A DNA stretch of 64,000 nucleotides, from contig JAUYFQ010000158.1 of NCBI GenBank assembly GCA_030690895.1, positions 18,499 through 82,498 on the forward strand. Reading direction: 5' to 3'. Every line of letters begins with the position of its first letter. The stretch's first letter is position 1. Made by a program: the position numbers and the translations under genes. Positions 20,179 to 29,336 of the stretch are shown here, in pieces. The notes beneath the pieces are model-generated. The model saw only the letters and a list, made by a program, of their open reading frames with translations, was not told where the DNA came from and did not search any database. The DNA is from Sulfuricellaceae bacterium. Lineage in GTDB: Bacteria > Pseudomonadota > Gammaproteobacteria > Burkholderiales > Sulfuricellaceae.

Positions 20179-20294
20179 CCCTCTCTCCCTATGGGAGAGA
20201 GTAAGGAGAGAGGGAAACTGGCATGACGAAGCGCTGTCGCTTAGAAGCGCCTACTTTTGGTTCATAATTCGGGGCGGCGCTTCGCCATGACAGT
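20179..20294. repeat. Composite palindromic repeat, copy 2
   Basis: Same order and orientation as copy 1 at 16743-16857. A CCCTCTCTCCC/GGGAGAGAG palindrome (20179-20214) is followed by a 78-bp element (20217-20294) whose 18-bp inverted ends differ at two positions, with core CTACTTTTGGTTCATAATT. The right end touches the stop codon of the small gene at 20294-20488. Confidence 0.8.
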
Positions 20295-20488
20295 TAGGCG
20301 AAATCGTCGATCTGATGGTCTGGGTCGTGCGGCTTTTCTGGAGGGGGTGGTGGCTTTTTCTTGCCGGGTTTACGTTTGTTGATTTGCTCTTCCCAGTATT
20401 CAAAGGGCCTGGCGCTCCCATTGTCGGGGTGGATAGGTAAAGGATGATCCAGACCGCCAACCGGGTCGGTAGCAGCAGACAAAGGCAT
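20294..20488 (-). CDS. Small hypothetical protein, proline-rich
   Basis: A 64-residue frame that I do not recognise. It has AAGGGA six nt before the ATG and a composition that looks like protein: PLSAATDPVGG, a central RPFEYWEEQINKRKPGKKK segment, a run of prolines, and an acidic end (QIDDFA). There is no signal or membrane segment. Its stop lies at the edge of the composite repeat, so the repeat may have reshaped its 3' end. It could be spurious. Confidence 0.5.
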   Translation of the reverse strand: MPLSAATDPVGGLDHPLPIHPDNGSARPFEYWEEQINKRKPGKKKPPPPPEKPHDPDHQIDDFA

Positions 20489-20602
20489 TGCATTTCCCTT
20501 GATGAAGCTTAACTGTGCGGAAGATTTTACTCGTCCCGGTAAAATTGATCATCCAATTGTTTTAGCCGGGATTGGCTTTCTATTGAACCCAGGTCGAATG
20601 GA

Positions 20603-21415
20603 CTACAAGCCAAACAAACTGATTACAGGGCCATATTCTTCCATGTCGGTGGCGACAAATCCATCCTTGCGCCCGAGCTTTTCCAGCATCGCCTGGCCCT
20701 CAGGGGTATTGGCGGCATTCAACAAAACACTTTGCACTCGCGCTGTCTCAGCTTTTCCAAAGTCCTCGCTTACTGCCAGCGTGAATTGTGGCGCCTCTCC
20801 GGTTTCTTCCAGTATGCGTGCACCTGGATTATCCTTCATCCACTTTTTGGCGAATCCCGCAGTCACTACGGCGACTTCGACGCGGCCGATCTTGAGCGCA
20901 TTCAGCGTGGAATCCTGGAAACGCTGGTAAAACACTTCTGAATAGTAATTATCCGGATTGATTTTGCTCGATCTGAACCTGGCCTGTGCCAAGTGGGAAG
21001 CCAGTGACTCCTTATCCGGCAGGCACAGACGCTTGCCTCGCGTCTCGGCCATGGTCTTGATTCCGCTGCTGTCCATTACCACGAAAGCCGCCTTGATTTT
21101 GCCGGGATAACGGGCAATCGGCACATAGTTGGCCGACTTTATCGCCTGCGCAACCACTTGGGGTGGCCCAAAAAACAGGTCGAAGGCATCCTTCTTCAGT
21201 CGTTTCTCGGCTGCACTGATATTCTGGCTCACATCCAGCTTGACCGGACGTTTCAGCATGCTGGCCAGATAATCCGCCAGCGGTTTGTATTTATCAGCCA
21301 AGTCCCGTTGTTCATCCTGTGCAGGTACGCCGGTATTGACACCAAGCAGCAGACGCTCACTTGCTCCGGCAGTCAACGGCAGCATGCTCACCAGTAATAT
21401 CGCTATCCAATTCAT
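20603..21415 (-). CDS. PhnD-like periplasmic binding protein (phosphate/phosphonate type)
   Basis: A 270-residue secreted protein with a signal peptide (MNWIAILLVSMLPLTAGAS). The fold pattern is that of PhnD/PtxB-type solute-binding proteins: LLGVNTG, YKPLADYLASMLKRPVKLDV, FDLFFGPPQVVAQAI and VEVAVVTAGFAKKW. The ATG at 21415 has GGAGG upstream. No ABC permease or ATPase is adjacent, so it may act as a stand-alone sensor or scavenger. A strong terminator separates it from the upstream rhodanese gene, so it probably has its own promoter in 21416-21464. Confidence 0.8.
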   Translation of the reverse strand: MNWIAILLVSMLPLTAGASERLLLGVNTGVPAQDEQRDLADKYKPLADYLASMLKRPVKLDVSQNISAAEKRLKKDAFDLFFGPPQVVAQAIKSANYVPIARYPGKIKAAFVVMDSSGIKTMAETRGKRLCLPDKESLASHLAQARFRSSKINPDNYYSEVFYQRFQDSTLNALKIGRVEVAVVTAGFAKKWMKDNPGARILEETGEAPQFTLAVSEDFGKAETARVQSVLLNAANTPEGQAMLEKLGRKDGFVATDMEEYGPVISLFGL

Positions 21416-21464
21416 CTTGATCGCTCCTCCATCCATACCCAGATTAACACGACAACATATCCGT

Positions 21465-21494
21465 TAAAAAAAAGGCGACCTTGCGGCCGCCCTT
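21465..21494 (-). terminator. Rho-independent terminator of the sqr operon
   Basis: On the minus strand AAGGGCGGCC-GCAA-GGTCGCCTTT folds into a 10-bp stem with two G-U pairs and a GCAA tetraloop, followed by a run of T. It is 24 nt after the rhodanese stop. Confidence 0.85.
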
Positions 21495-21517
21495 AACGGG
21501 GACACATCAACTACAAA

Positions 21518-22171
21518 CTATTTCGCAGGCTTGACGGTGGTCAAGCCGAGGACTTCCCAGTCCTGCATGCCGCCGCGATACCATTTCAGCTTATGTGCTG
21601 GGTAACCAATTTTCAGCAAGCCCTTGATATTGGTAGGCGACTGGCCGCACCATGGGCCATTGCAGTACATGACCAGGGTTTTGGCATCATCAAAGTTCCA
21701 GAAGCCGTCCATCTGTTTGGCGCCCAGATGTTTTTCGAGAATTTCCGTTACCGTCAGCGGGTCGGATTTACCGATATTGAGCTTGTCCCATGGAATGCTG
21801 ACAGAGCCAGGGATCACACCTTTTTCGAGCCAGTCCGGAGTACGTGAATCAATAACCAGGATGGTCTTGTCGCCATCGCTCGCTTTTTTAATGTAATGGA
21901 TCATTTCCAGTTCTGCGATGGTCTGCACACCGGTTGCCAATTCACCAGGCTGTATGCAGAATGGCGGACATTTGCGCGAAGTTTTTGCAAATGCTGGATT
22001 AATTGTATTTTCCTGATTCTGGTTACGTTCGATCACGACTGGCTGGCCGTTGTGCATAACGGTCACAGACGGCATATCCGCAGTAATTTTGACTTCTGTT
22101 GCCGACGACATCCCTGGCAGCATAACGGTAGCCAGCAGCGCGCTTGAAGCGATCCATTTGTTGAGTGTCAT
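21518..22171 (-). CDS. Exported rhodanese-domain protein
   Basis: A 217-residue secreted protein (signal MTLNKWIASSALLATVMLPGMSSA). A single rhodanese domain (about residues 90-210) has the substrate loop CNGPWCGQSP, with the active Cys in YCNGPWCG, and ends in YRGGMQDWEVLGL. An extra Cys pair (KCPPFCIQPGE, about residue 70) precedes it. It is the third gene of the sqr operon, so a role in binding or transferring sulfane sulfur in the periplasm is likely. Confidence 0.88.
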   Translation of the reverse strand: MTLNKWIASSALLATVMLPGMSSATEVKITADMPSVTVMHNGQPVVIERNQNQENTINPAFAKTSRKCPPFCIQPGELATGVQTIAELEMIHYIKKASDGDKTILVIDSRTPDWLEKGVIPGSVSIPWDKLNIGKSDPLTVTEILEKHLGAKQMDGFWNFDDAKTLVMYCNGPWCGQSPTNIKGLLKIGYPAHKLKWYRGGMQDWEVLGLTTVKPAK

Positions 22172-22229
22172 TTTCCATCCTCCTGGTTTTATATAAAAAA
22201 TAGGTACTGCACTACCAACAAGTCAAAAC

Positions 22230-22457
22230 TTACTGGCAATCTGGTTCGGAGCCTTTGGCTCCATCTTTTTTTTCAGCACCGGACTTGTCATCCGCTGCCT
22301 TCTTATCCTGCTTGTCTGCACCCGCTTTCTGTTCGGCCTGCTGAGCATTTTTCTTGTCGCCAGTCGGCTCATCAGCGGCGAGCACCGACTGTGAAACCGT
22401 CATTACAGCCAGAAAACTCAACACAGCTACCCATAACACCATCAACCGTTTTAACAT
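22230..22457 (-). CDS. Small secreted Lys/Ala/Asp-rich protein
   Basis: A 75-residue protein with a signal peptide (MLKRLMVLWVAVLSFLAVMTVSQSVLAA). The mature part is about 48 residues, highly charged (DKKNAQQAEQKAGADKQDKK) and probably disordered, ending in a single Cys (EPDCQ). It lies between sqr and the rhodanese gene with short gaps, so it is co-transcribed with both. Function is unknown; the terminal Cys could carry sulfur or a disulfide (speculative). Confidence 0.75.
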   Translation of the reverse strand: MLKRLMVLWVAVLSFLAVMTVSQSVLAADEPTGDKKNAQQAEQKAGADKQDKKAADDKSGAEKKDGAKGSEPDCQ

Positions 22458-22483
22458 TTAGCCCCCTATTAAAATTCCAGAAT

Positions 22484-23755
22484 TTAGTCTTTGAGTTTTT
22501 TGATGCCCAGCGCGCCCAACACATACTTCTCATAAAGCGGCTCGGTCGTACCCTTTTTCATCTTGCGGATAAAGTACTTCTCGAATGCGATTTTGGCCAG
22601 ATGCACCCACTTCCCTTCCTTGAACCAATTGACATTGCGTGGTGGCATCTGCGGTAGTGCAACAAATGCTGCGCCGGTATCACCCATATCAGCCAAGCAG
22701 ATTGCATTCCATGTCGCCTTCTCGTCCGGTTCCTTACCATCCAGCACATTACGAATATTGTGAGCGGCGGCAGTCACCATGGTTTCGATCATGTAACCGG
22801 TTTTAGGTGCGCCGGTAGGAACAGGCGTGACCTCAACAGGCGGAATGGCCACACACACACCTACCGCATAGATATTGTTGAATTTTGGATTGCGCTGGTA
22901 GGCGTCGATCAGAATGAAGCCACGTGGATTCGTCAGACCCTCGATACCGAACACTGCATCCACACCTTTGAAGGCTGGCAGCATCATGCTGTATTTGAAC
23001 GGTAATTCATGTTCTTTCTTGAAGTTTCCCATGTCATCATGCTCGGCCACGATGGCTTTACCGGCTTCCATGCGCACAATCTTGGCATTGGTGATCCACT
23101 TGATGTTACGGTCACGCATGGATGACTCGAGTAAACCCTTGGAATCGCCTACGCCGCCCAGTCCGAGATGGCCGATATAAGGCTCGGCAGTCACAAAGGT
23201 CATGGGCACCCGGTCGCGAATTTTGCGGCGACGCAAGTCCGTATCCATGATGAAAGCGAATTCATACGCCGGACCATAGCAGGATGCGCCCTGAACAGCA
23301 CCCACCACGACCGAGCCTGGATCCTTGATGAACTTGCTCCAGGCTTCACCTGCCTTTACAGCATGATCTACATGGCAGACCGATTGGGTATGACCATCCG
23401 GCCCCAAACCCTCCACCTCTTCAAAGGCCAGCTTCGGACCCGTTGCAATGATCAGGAAGTCATAATTGATCTTTCTGCCATCGACCAGTTCCAGTTGATT
23501 ATTCTCTGGGTGTACTCGCTTGGCGGCAGTCGGAATGAACGCGATATCCTTCTTTTTGAAGTAGGGCTCGATTGGAAACTGAATGTCTTCCCTGGTGCGC
23601 CAGTTCACGGCTACCCAGGGATTTGACGGAACAAAATGAAAGCTGTCTGTATTCGAGACTACGGTCACACGATCTTCCGAGCGTAATTTCTCGCGCATTT
23701 CGTACGCCATGGGCATTCCGCCAATTCCCGATCCCAGGATAACGATGTGAGCCAT
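22484..23755 (-). CDS. sqr: Sulfide:quinone oxidoreductase
   Basis: A peripheral membrane flavoprotein that oxidises sulfide to sulfane sulfur or polysulfide and reduces quinone; 423 residues. FAD motif HIVILGSGIGGMPMAYEM, and FVPSNPWVAV. The three redox cysteines known from the Acidithiobacillus ferrooxidans enzyme are all present: QSVCHVDHA, GASCYGPAYEF and TWNAICLADMGD. VPTGAPKTGYMIE and the C-terminal membrane-contact helices (FEKYFIRKMKKG) also match. The ATG at 23755 (MAHIVILG) is chosen over an in-frame start five codons earlier. An exact sigma-54 promoter lies about 40 nt upstream. Confidence 0.96.
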   Translation of the reverse strand: MAHIVILGSGIGGMPMAYEMREKLRSEDRVTVVSNTDSFHFVPSNPWVAVNWRTREDIQFPIEPYFKKKDIAFIPTAAKRVHPENNQLELVDGRKINYDFLIIATGPKLAFEEVEGLGPDGHTQSVCHVDHAVKAGEAWSKFIKDPGSVVVGAVQGASCYGPAYEFAFIMDTDLRRRKIRDRVPMTFVTAEPYIGHLGLGGVGDSKGLLESSMRDRNIKWITNAKIVRMEAGKAIVAEHDDMGNFKKEHELPFKYSMMLPAFKGVDAVFGIEGLTNPRGFILIDAYQRNPKFNNIYAVGVCVAIPPVEVTPVPTGAPKTGYMIETMVTAAAHNIRNVLDGKEPDEKATWNAICLADMGDTGAAFVALPQMPPRNVNWFKEGKWVHLAKIAFEKYFIRKMKKGTTEPLYEKYVLGALGIKKLKD

Positions 23756-23794
23756 TTTCGTAATCTCCAAATTTTTTTGATATCATGTAGCCTT

Positions 23795-23810
23795 AGCAAT
23801 AGGCGTGCCA
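23795..23810 (-). promoter_or_regulatory. Sigma-54 promoter of the sqr operon
   Basis: Read on the minus strand the sequence is TGGCACG-ccta-TTGCT, an exact match to the sigma-54 consensus TGGCACG-N4-TTGCW. It lies 40 nt upstream of the sqr ATG. The divergent neighbour is a sigma-54 activator. Confidence 0.9.
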
Positions 23811-23870
23811 ATTGCTATATAACTGATATATATAGATAATATTAAAAGCGTGCAGCCGCCGCATGTCAGT

Positions 23871-23881
23871 TTGTCATGACA
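23871..23881. promoter_or_regulatory. Candidate activator-binding site 1 (TGTCATGACA)
   Basis: TTGTCATGACA contains the perfect palindrome TGTCATGACA. It lies about 60 bp upstream of the -24 element of the sqr promoter, a normal place for an upstream activating sequence. It repeats exactly at 24029-24039. Confidence 0.7.
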
Positions 23882-24028
23882 CGCCTGCCACGCACCACAT
23901 CTTATTGATTTAATTAGGTAATTATTGCTAACAACCAAAGTCATATTATTAACAAAATGCAATAACCCGAATGAAAACAACATTTTTTTGATTTCACACA
24001 TTGCAAACTCACCCAAAGCACACCATAC

Positions 24029-24055
24029 TTGTCATGACATATTGTCATGAGACAA
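24029..24055. promoter_or_regulatory. Candidate activator-binding sites 2 and 3 overlapping regulator start
   Basis: An exact second copy of TTGTCATGACA at 24029-24039 is followed by TTGTCATGAGACAA at 24042-24055. The latter contains the possible ATG (24047) of the regulator gene. Occupation of these sites would favour autoregulation as well as sqr activation. Confidence 0.65.
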
Positions 24056-25387
24056 AGTATGAGCCAAGTTCCTGTTCAAATACAGTCCCTGATCGACACC
24101 CAGGAGAATCCATTTGTTCTGATCGACAAGGACTACCGCATCGTCGCCGCCAACCATGCCTACTGCATGCGTTATGGAACCACCGAAGAACAAGTGGTGG
24201 GGCGGGCCTGCCACGAAATATCCCACCATTCCTCGGCACCGTGCCATCTGAATGGCGAGACCTGCCCCCACCAGCAGGTCTTTGAGGAAGCGCGGGCGCA
24301 ACAGGTCATGCACACCCATTACGACCACCACAATAGGCCGGAGCATGTGCGCATCCAGGGGCACCCCGTACAAGGGCTTAATGGCGAGCTTTATCTTGGC
24401 GAGGCCATTTATCCCTTTGCGCCATCAACCGCTATGGACTGCGACGAAATGCGCATGATCGGAAAATCCAGCGCCTTTCTTAACTGCGTCGATAATCTCA
24501 CGCGGGTTGCCGAATCCGAAGCATCCATCCTGCTGTACGGCCCGAGCGGAGTGGGCAAGGAACTGGCTGCACAATATGTGCATCGCCGCTCCAGTCGCAC
24601 GGGAAAAGCTTTCGTCGCCGTTGACTGCGCCTCCATTGCCGAATCGGTATTTGAAAGCGAAATGTTCGGCCACGAAAAGGGCGCATTTACTGGCTGTGTC
24701 GGCAGAAAACTCGGCCTCTTCGAACTGGCTGACGGCGGAACGCTTTTTCTCGACGAAATTGGCGAAGTTCCTCTGTCCATGCAGGCCAAGCTGTTACGAG
24801 TACTGGAGAGCGGGGAATATCGCCGGGTAGGTGGCACTGAAACCCTGCGTTGCGATGCGCGCATCGTCAGCGCCACTAATAGAGATCTGCTGGAAATGGT
24901 GGACAAGGGGCAATTCCGGCTCGACCTGTATTACCGGATCGCAGGAATCGACATCACCCTGCCCACCCTCAAGGAACGCAGACAGGACATACCGGCCATG
25001 TCCAACGCTCTGCTCCACCGCCTGAGCGGCGACGGTCGCTTTGACCTAGGGAAGGATGCCATCGTCAAACTGATGGATTATGACTTTCCCGGAAACATTC
25101 GCGAATTGCGCAATATCCTGCAAAAAGCACTTGTGCTCAGCAACGACGGCATGATTCATGCGGAGCATATCCGATTCGACAACGCCACCAGTCTGCCGCC
25201 TGTGCAGAAGGCTGGCAGAAAATCGGCAAAATCCGAAACTTCAGATACATCGATTGCCGAACTTGAAGTTGCGCATATCACCCGACTGCTGGAAATCCAT
25301 GGGGGACACCGCCGCAAGGTGGCTGAAATTCTGGGGATCAGCGAGCGGACGCTCTATCGGAAGCTGATTCTTTATGGGCTGAGATAA
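24047..25387 (+). CDS. Sigma-54-dependent activator with Cys-rich PAS domain
   Basis: A 446-residue enhancer-binding protein. The N-terminal PAS domain (about residues 10-115) contains an unusual Cys/His set: GRACHEISHHSSAPCHLNGETCPHQQ. The AAA+ domain (about 130-360) has Walker A GPSGVGKE, the sigma-54 contact motif GAFTG and Walker B TLFLDEIGE. A Fis-type HTH closes the protein (HRRKVAEILGISERTLYRKLI). An alternative start is the ATG at 24059. It is divergent from sqr, whose promoter is sigma-54 type, so it probably senses sulfide or a redox signal and activates sqr (inference). Confidence 0.92.
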   Translation: MRQSMSQVPVQIQSLIDTQENPFVLIDKDYRIVAANHAYCMRYGTTEEQVVGRACHEISHHSSAPCHLNGETCPHQQVFEEARAQQVMHTHYDHHNRPEHVRIQGHPVQGLNGELYLGEAIYPFAPSTAMDCDEMRMIGKSSAFLNCVDNLTRVAESEASILLYGPSGVGKELAAQYVHRRSSRTGKAFVAVDCASIAESVFESEMFGHEKGAFTGCVGRKLGLFELADGGTLFLDEIGEVPLSMQAKLLRVLESGEYRRVGGTETLRCDARIVSATNRDLLEMVDKGQFRLDLYYRIAGIDITLPTLKERRQDIPAMSNALLHRLSGDGRFDLGKDAIVKLMDYDFPGNIRELRNILQKALVLSNDGMIHAEHIRFDNATSLPPVQKAGRKSAKSETSDTSIAELEVAHITRLLEIHGGHRRKVAEILGISERTLYRKLILYGLR

Positions 25388-25406
25388 CTACGCGGGAAAA
25401 ACAATC

Positions 25407-25437
25407 AGGGCCCCGGGAAGCCTCCCGGAGTGCCTGA
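25407..25437. terminator. Hairpin between convergent regulator and dps genes
   Basis: CCGGGA-agcc-TCCCGG is an exact 6-bp stem, extended imperfectly by CAGG/CCTG. It is placed between the regulator stop and the dps stop. No long T-run is present. Confidence 0.4.
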
Positions 25438-25449
25438 AATAGACAAAAT

Positions 25450-25944
25450 TTAGTCTTCCAGCAGACTGCGCAGCATCCAGGCTGTTTTCTCGTGGATTTC
25501 CAGACGTTGCGTCAGCAAATCCGCTGTCGGCTGGTCGTCGGCAGCATTGACCACCGGAAACAGTTTGCGGGCAGTTCGAGCAGTCGCTTCCTGAGCCGCC
25601 ACCAGGTGACGGATCATGTCGTTGGCCTTGGGCACGCCCTCCACCTCCTGAATGGAAGCCAGCTTGACGAACTCCTGGTAAGTGCCCGGCGCGGGGTGGC
25701 CCAAGGCACGGATGCGCTCGGCGATGATGTCGAGCGCATTCCACTGCTCGGTGTATTGCCCCATGAACATCAGATGCAAGCTGTTGAACTGCGGCCCGGT
25801 CACATTCCAGTGGAAGTTGTGGGTCATCAGATACAGGGTGTAGCTGTCGGCGAGCAGCGCGGATAGACCTTTTACGATTTTTTCGCGGTCAGCGCCGCTG
25901 ATGCCGATGTCGATGCTTGCGGCTTTGGATTTTTTAGTTGCCAT
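25450..25944 (-). CDS. dps: Dps-family ferritin-like DNA-protection protein
   Basis: A 164-residue protein of the Dps/miniferritin family that stores iron and consumes peroxide. The ferroxidase residues are in the family pattern ([20 protein letters not shown] and [17 protein letters not shown]). A short Lys-rich N-terminal tail (MATKKSKAA) could bind DNA. AAGGAG precedes the ATG. Upstream lies a fragment of an ahpF-like gene, which suggests a former peroxide-defence cluster here. Confidence 0.93.
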   Translation of the reverse strand: MATKKSKAASIDIGISGADREKIVKGLSALLADSYTLYLMTHNFHWNVTGPQFNSLHLMFMGQYTEQWNALDIIAERIRALGHPAPGTYQEFVKLASIQEVEGVPKANDMIRHLVAAQEATARTARKLFPVVNAADDQPTADLLTQRLEIHEKTAWMLRSLLED

Positions 25945-25989
25945 GATCGTTTACTCCTTAATCAGGTTGGACTGCAAATTTGGCGCTCC

Positions 25990-26070
25990 TTACTTGGACG
26001 CCGGACTACGAATCAAATGATCGAAAGCTGAGAGACTGGCCTTGGCGCCATCGCCCATGGCGACGATATG
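25990..26070 (-). pseudogene. Remnant of an ahpF 3' end
   Basis: Reading the minus strand gives [19 protein letters not shown] followed by SPASK and a stop. This matches the C-terminus of the intact AhpF at 40555-42132 ([19 protein letters not shown], then SSAPK). The nucleotide match extends over about 80-90 bp and no upstream part of the gene remains, so it is a scar left by rearrangement near dps. Confidence 0.8.
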
Positions 26071-26099
26071 CTATTGATCCTGAACGCTATTGTCTTAAC

Positions 26100-26147
26100 T
26101 GTGGGTCGGCCTTCAGGCCGACATGACGGCCTGAAGGCCGACCCACA
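26100..26147. repeat. Perfect 21-bp-stem hairpin (REP-like) downstream of hsdR
   Basis: TGTGGGTCGGCCTTCAGG...CCTGAAGGCCGACCCACA has fully complementary 21-nt arms around a 6-nt loop (ACATGA). It lies 25 nt after the hsdR stop and could end that transcript, though there is no T-run. The rest of 25945-26171 holds only this and the ahpF remnant. Confidence 0.85.
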
Positions 26148-26171
26148 CTTCAAACTTCACTTGGCCGGCGC

Positions 26172-29100
26172 TCACGCCGTCGCCCACATCGCCGACAACA
26201 ACTCAGCCTGCGCCAGCACAGTTTTCGTCGCTTCTTCCTGCAAATCCGGCGGGAAGCCATGTTTTTTGAGGATGCGCTTCACCATCACCTTGATTCTGGC
26301 TCTGGCACTTTCGCGGACGGACCAGTCGATGGTCACGCTCTTGCGGACTTGGGTCACGAGTTCGGCAGCGATGACTTTTAGCTCGTCATTCCCCATGGCT
26401 TGCACTGCACTCTCGTTGGCAGCAAGGGCGTCGTAGAAGGCGATCTCATCGTCGTTCAGGCCGAGATCCTGGCCGCGCTTGGTAGCGGCATCCATTTCCT
26501 TGGCCAGATTAATGAGCTCCTCGATCACTTCCTGCGTGGCGATAGCGCGGTTGTGGTAGGCGTTGAGCGTGCTCTTGAGCATCTCGCTGAACTGGCGACT
26601 TTGGACAAGGTTCCTCACTGAACGCAGCTTGATCTCGTCCTTAAGCAGCTTGGCCAGCAGTTCGGCGGCAACGTTCTTGTGCTTCAGGCCGCGCACTTCG
26701 GCGAGGAACTGCTCCGAGAGAATCGAGATATCTGGTTTCTTCAAACCTGCGGCGGTAAAGACGTCGATGATGCCTTCGTTGGCCATGATGGCCGTAGACA
26801 CGAGCTGACGTATTGCAGCGTCGATTTCTTCCGGCGGACGTTGCGTGCCGGAGGTTTTTGCGAGCTGCGCCTTGATGGCCTGGAAGAAGGCGATGTCATC
26901 ACGTAGCTCAATGGCTTCATCCGTCGCGGCGCAGAGGGCAAAAGTGCGGGAAAGGTCGGTCACTACTTGCACAAAGCGTTGCTTCCCGTCTTCCTGCTGC
27001 AACACATGCTCTTGTCCGGCGGGAATCAAGCCGAGGCGTTCGGCGGAAGTGCCGGTCGTCCACTTGTCCCAGTTGAAGCCGTGCATGATGGCGCAGGCCA
27101 CATCGTGCTTCTCCTGTATCACCGCAATGGCCTGGGCGGTATCAATGCTCGGACTGCCTTGGCCGCCGCTCTCGGTATAGGTGGCAAGGGCATGTTTCAA
27201 TTGATCGGCAAGGCCGAGGTAATCCACCACCAGGCCGCCGGGCTTGTCACGGAACACGCGGTTCACTCGCGCAATCGCCTGCATCAGGCCATGGCCGCGC
27301 ATCGGCTTGTCGGCATACATCGTGTGCAGGCAGGGTGCGTCGAAGCCCGTCAGCCACATATCGCGCACGATCACGATGCGGAACGGGTCTTTACTGTCCT
27401 TGAATCGGGTCGCCAGTTCACGGCGGCGCGGCTTGTTGCGGATGTGTGGTTGCCAGTCAGGGCCATCGTCGGCACTGCCGGTCATCACGATTTTCACCAC
27501 GCACGCCTGCTTTTTTTCAGCCTCGATATCGTCATCCTTGGCGCTGGCCCAGTCGGGGCGAAGCTTGATGATGGCTTTATAGAGGTCTACGCAGATGCGA
27601 CGGCTCATGCACACCACCATCGCCTTGCCATCCATGGCTTCAAGGCGGCGCTCGTAGTGCTGCACGAGATCCTCGGCAATGATCGCGACACGTTTGGGGT
27701 CGCCAACCAGCGCCTCCAGTGCGGCCCATTTGGTTTTGAGCTTCTGCTTCTTGTCTTCCTCCTCGCCCTCGGTGATCTCGTCGAATTCCTCGTCAATCTT
27801 CGGCAGCGCGGCCTGGTTCAGCGACAGCTTGGCGATGCGGCTCTCGTAGTAGATCGGCACCGTCGCCTTGTCTGCCACGGCGCGCTGGATGTCATAGATG
27901 CTGATGTAATCGCCAAAGATCGCTCGCGTATTAGCGTCATTCTTTTCGATGGGTGTGCCGGTAAAGCCGATGAAGGACGCATTCGGCAGCGCATCACGGA
28001 GGTTGCGCGCCAAGCCGTCGATCAGGTCGTATTGGCTGCGGTGGGCCTCGTCGGCAATCACCACGATGTTCCGTCGTGGCGACAGCTCGGGCATCTTCTC
28101 GCCCTTGTCCGGCATGAATTTCTGGATCGTGGTGAAGACCACGCCGCCGCTGGCCACTTGCAGCAGCTCGCGCAACTGCTCGCGGCTCTCTGCCTGCACC
28201 GGCATCTGGCGCAGCAGTTCATGGCAGCGCTGAAACTGGCCGAAAAGCTGGTCGTCCAGATCGTTGCGGTCGGTGAGCACGACTAATGTAGGGTTCTGCA
28301 TCACCGGATGCCGCACGACGCGCGCAGCGTAAAACAGCATGGAGAAGCTTTTGCCAGAACCCTGTGTATGCCACACCACTCCAGCGCGGCGGTCGCCCGG
28401 TTTGCCGCCGTGCATTCTGCCCGCCCAGTAGGCGCCGAGTTCTTGGTGCAGGTGTTGATCGTCTGCCATGCCGCTTGCGCGCACCGTTTCCTCCACGGCA
28501 GCGTTCACGGCGTGGAACTGGTGATAGCCCGCGATGATCTTGTGCAGGCGGTCACTGTCCGTGTCCTCTTCGAAGACGATGAAATGCTGAAGCAGATCGA
28601 GGAAACGGCGCGGCTCGAATACGCCTCGCACCAGCACGTCCAGCTCAAGCGCCGCCTTCGGTGCATCGCCCTCACCAACTATCGTGCGCCACACCTTGAA
28701 CCATTCCTGGTTGGCTGTGAGCGAGCCGATACGCGCACTCGTGCCGTCGGATACTACCAGCACTTCGTTATAGTGAAACAAGCTGCCGATTTGCTGCTTG
28801 TAGGTTTGCAGTTGGTTGAACGCCGACCAGATCGTCGCATCTTCATCCGCTGCGTTCTTCAGTTCGATCACTGCTAGCGGCAGGCCGTTGACGAAAACTA
28901 CGATATCAGGCCGACGATTATTTTGACCTTCGATCACCGTGAACTGGTTTACCGCCAGCCAGTCGTTGGCTTTGGCGTTATCGAAATCTATCAGCCGCGC
29001 ATGATCGCCCGCGATGCTGCCATCTGCGCGCTGGTATTCCACCGGCACCCCATCGCGCAGCATGGCGTGAAAGTTCCGGTTGGTCTGCGTGGGTGAAGGC

Positions 29101-29336
29101 GTTCCGACACGCAGCACCTTACGTAGTGCATCTTCGCGTGCTTCTTCCGGGATAGTCGGATTTAACCGCCAGATGGCCTCGCGCAACCGTCCCATCAGCA
29201 CCACATCGCTAAACGAATCCCGCTCCGCCGCAGGTTCGCCGGGTGCCATATGCGGCCCGTGGCCGATGGTATAGCCCAATTCCCCGAACCAGGTCAGGGC
29301 GGCGTCTTCTACGATGGATTCGTTGAGTGTGGGCAT
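26172..29336 (-). CDS. hsdR: Type I restriction enzyme R subunit
   Basis: The 1054-residue motor and nuclease subunit that translocates and cuts unmodified DNA. The N-terminal PD-(D/E)xK nuclease is seen as [21 protein letters not shown] (residue span about 140-160). SF2 helicase motifs are GSGKSFSM (Walker A), [12 protein letters not shown] (Walker B), FIGFTGTP and [15 protein letters not shown] helical C-terminal domain completes it, at normal length. It is separated from the rest of the operon by a 293-bp gap containing its own likely promoter, and two extra genes and a scar lie between it and hsdS. Confidence 0.96.
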   Translation of the reverse strand: MPTLNESIVEDAALTWFGELGYTIGHGPHMAPGEPAAERDSFSDVVLMGRLREAIWRLNPTIPEEAREDALRKVLRVGTPSPTQTNRNFHAMLRDGVPVEYQRADGSIAGDHARLIDFDNAKANDWLAVNQFTVIEGQNNRRPDIVVFVNGLPLAVIELKNAADEDATIWSAFNQLQTYKQQIGSLFHYNEVLVVSDGTSARIGSLTANQEWFKVWRTIVGEGDAPKAALELDVLVRGVFEPRRFLDLLQHFIVFEEDTDSDRLHKIIAGYHQFHAVNAAVEETVRASGMADDQHLHQELGAYWAGRMHGGKPGDRRAGVVWHTQGSGKSFSMLFYAARVVRHPVMQNPTLVVLTDRNDLDDQLFGQFQRCHELLRQMPVQAESREQLRELLQVASGGVVFTTIQKFMPDKGEKMPELSPRRNIVVIADEAHRSQYDLIDGLARNLRDALPNASFIGFTGTPIEKNDANTRAIFGDYISIYDIQRAVADKATVPIYYESRIAKLSLNQAALPKIDEEFDEITEGEEEDKKQKLKTKWAALEALVGDPKRVAIIAEDLVQHYERRLEAMDGKAMVVCMSRRICVDLYKAIIKLRPDWASAKDDDIEAEKKQACVVKIVMTGSADDGPDWQPHIRNKPRRRELATRFKDSKDPFRIVIVRDMWLTGFDAPCLHTMYADKPMRGHGLMQAIARVNRVFRDKPGGLVVDYLGLADQLKHALATYTESGGQGSPSIDTAQAIAVIQEKHDVACAIMHGFNWDKWTTGTSAERLGLIPAGQEHVLQQEDGKQRFVQVVTDLSRTFALCAATDEAIELRDDIAFFQAIKAQLAKTSGTQRPPEEIDAAIRQLVSTAIMANEGIIDVFTAAGLKKPDISILSEQFLAEVRGLKHKNVAAELLAKLLKDEIKLRSVRNLVQSRQFSEMLKSTLNAYHNRAIATQEVIEELINLAKEMDAATKRGQDLGLNDDEIAFYDALAANESAVQAMGNDELKVIAAELVTQVRKSVTIDWSVRESARARIKVMVKRILKKHGFPPDLQEEATKTVLAQAELLSAMWATA

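Noticed and set aside
20251..20493. An 80-codon frame overlapping the 64-codon small gene
   Set aside because: It has a poorer ribosome site, its composition is not protein-like, and it runs through the composite repeat.
26100..26147. The hairpin as a rho-independent terminator of hsdR
   Set aside because: The stem is long and perfect but no T-run follows on the hsdR strand, so it is listed as a REP-like repeat instead.
27000..28900. Long open frames antisense to hsdR (e.g. 26967-28286 +)
   Set aside because: They mirror the codon pattern of hsdR, have no domain resemblance and no promoter or ribosome site.
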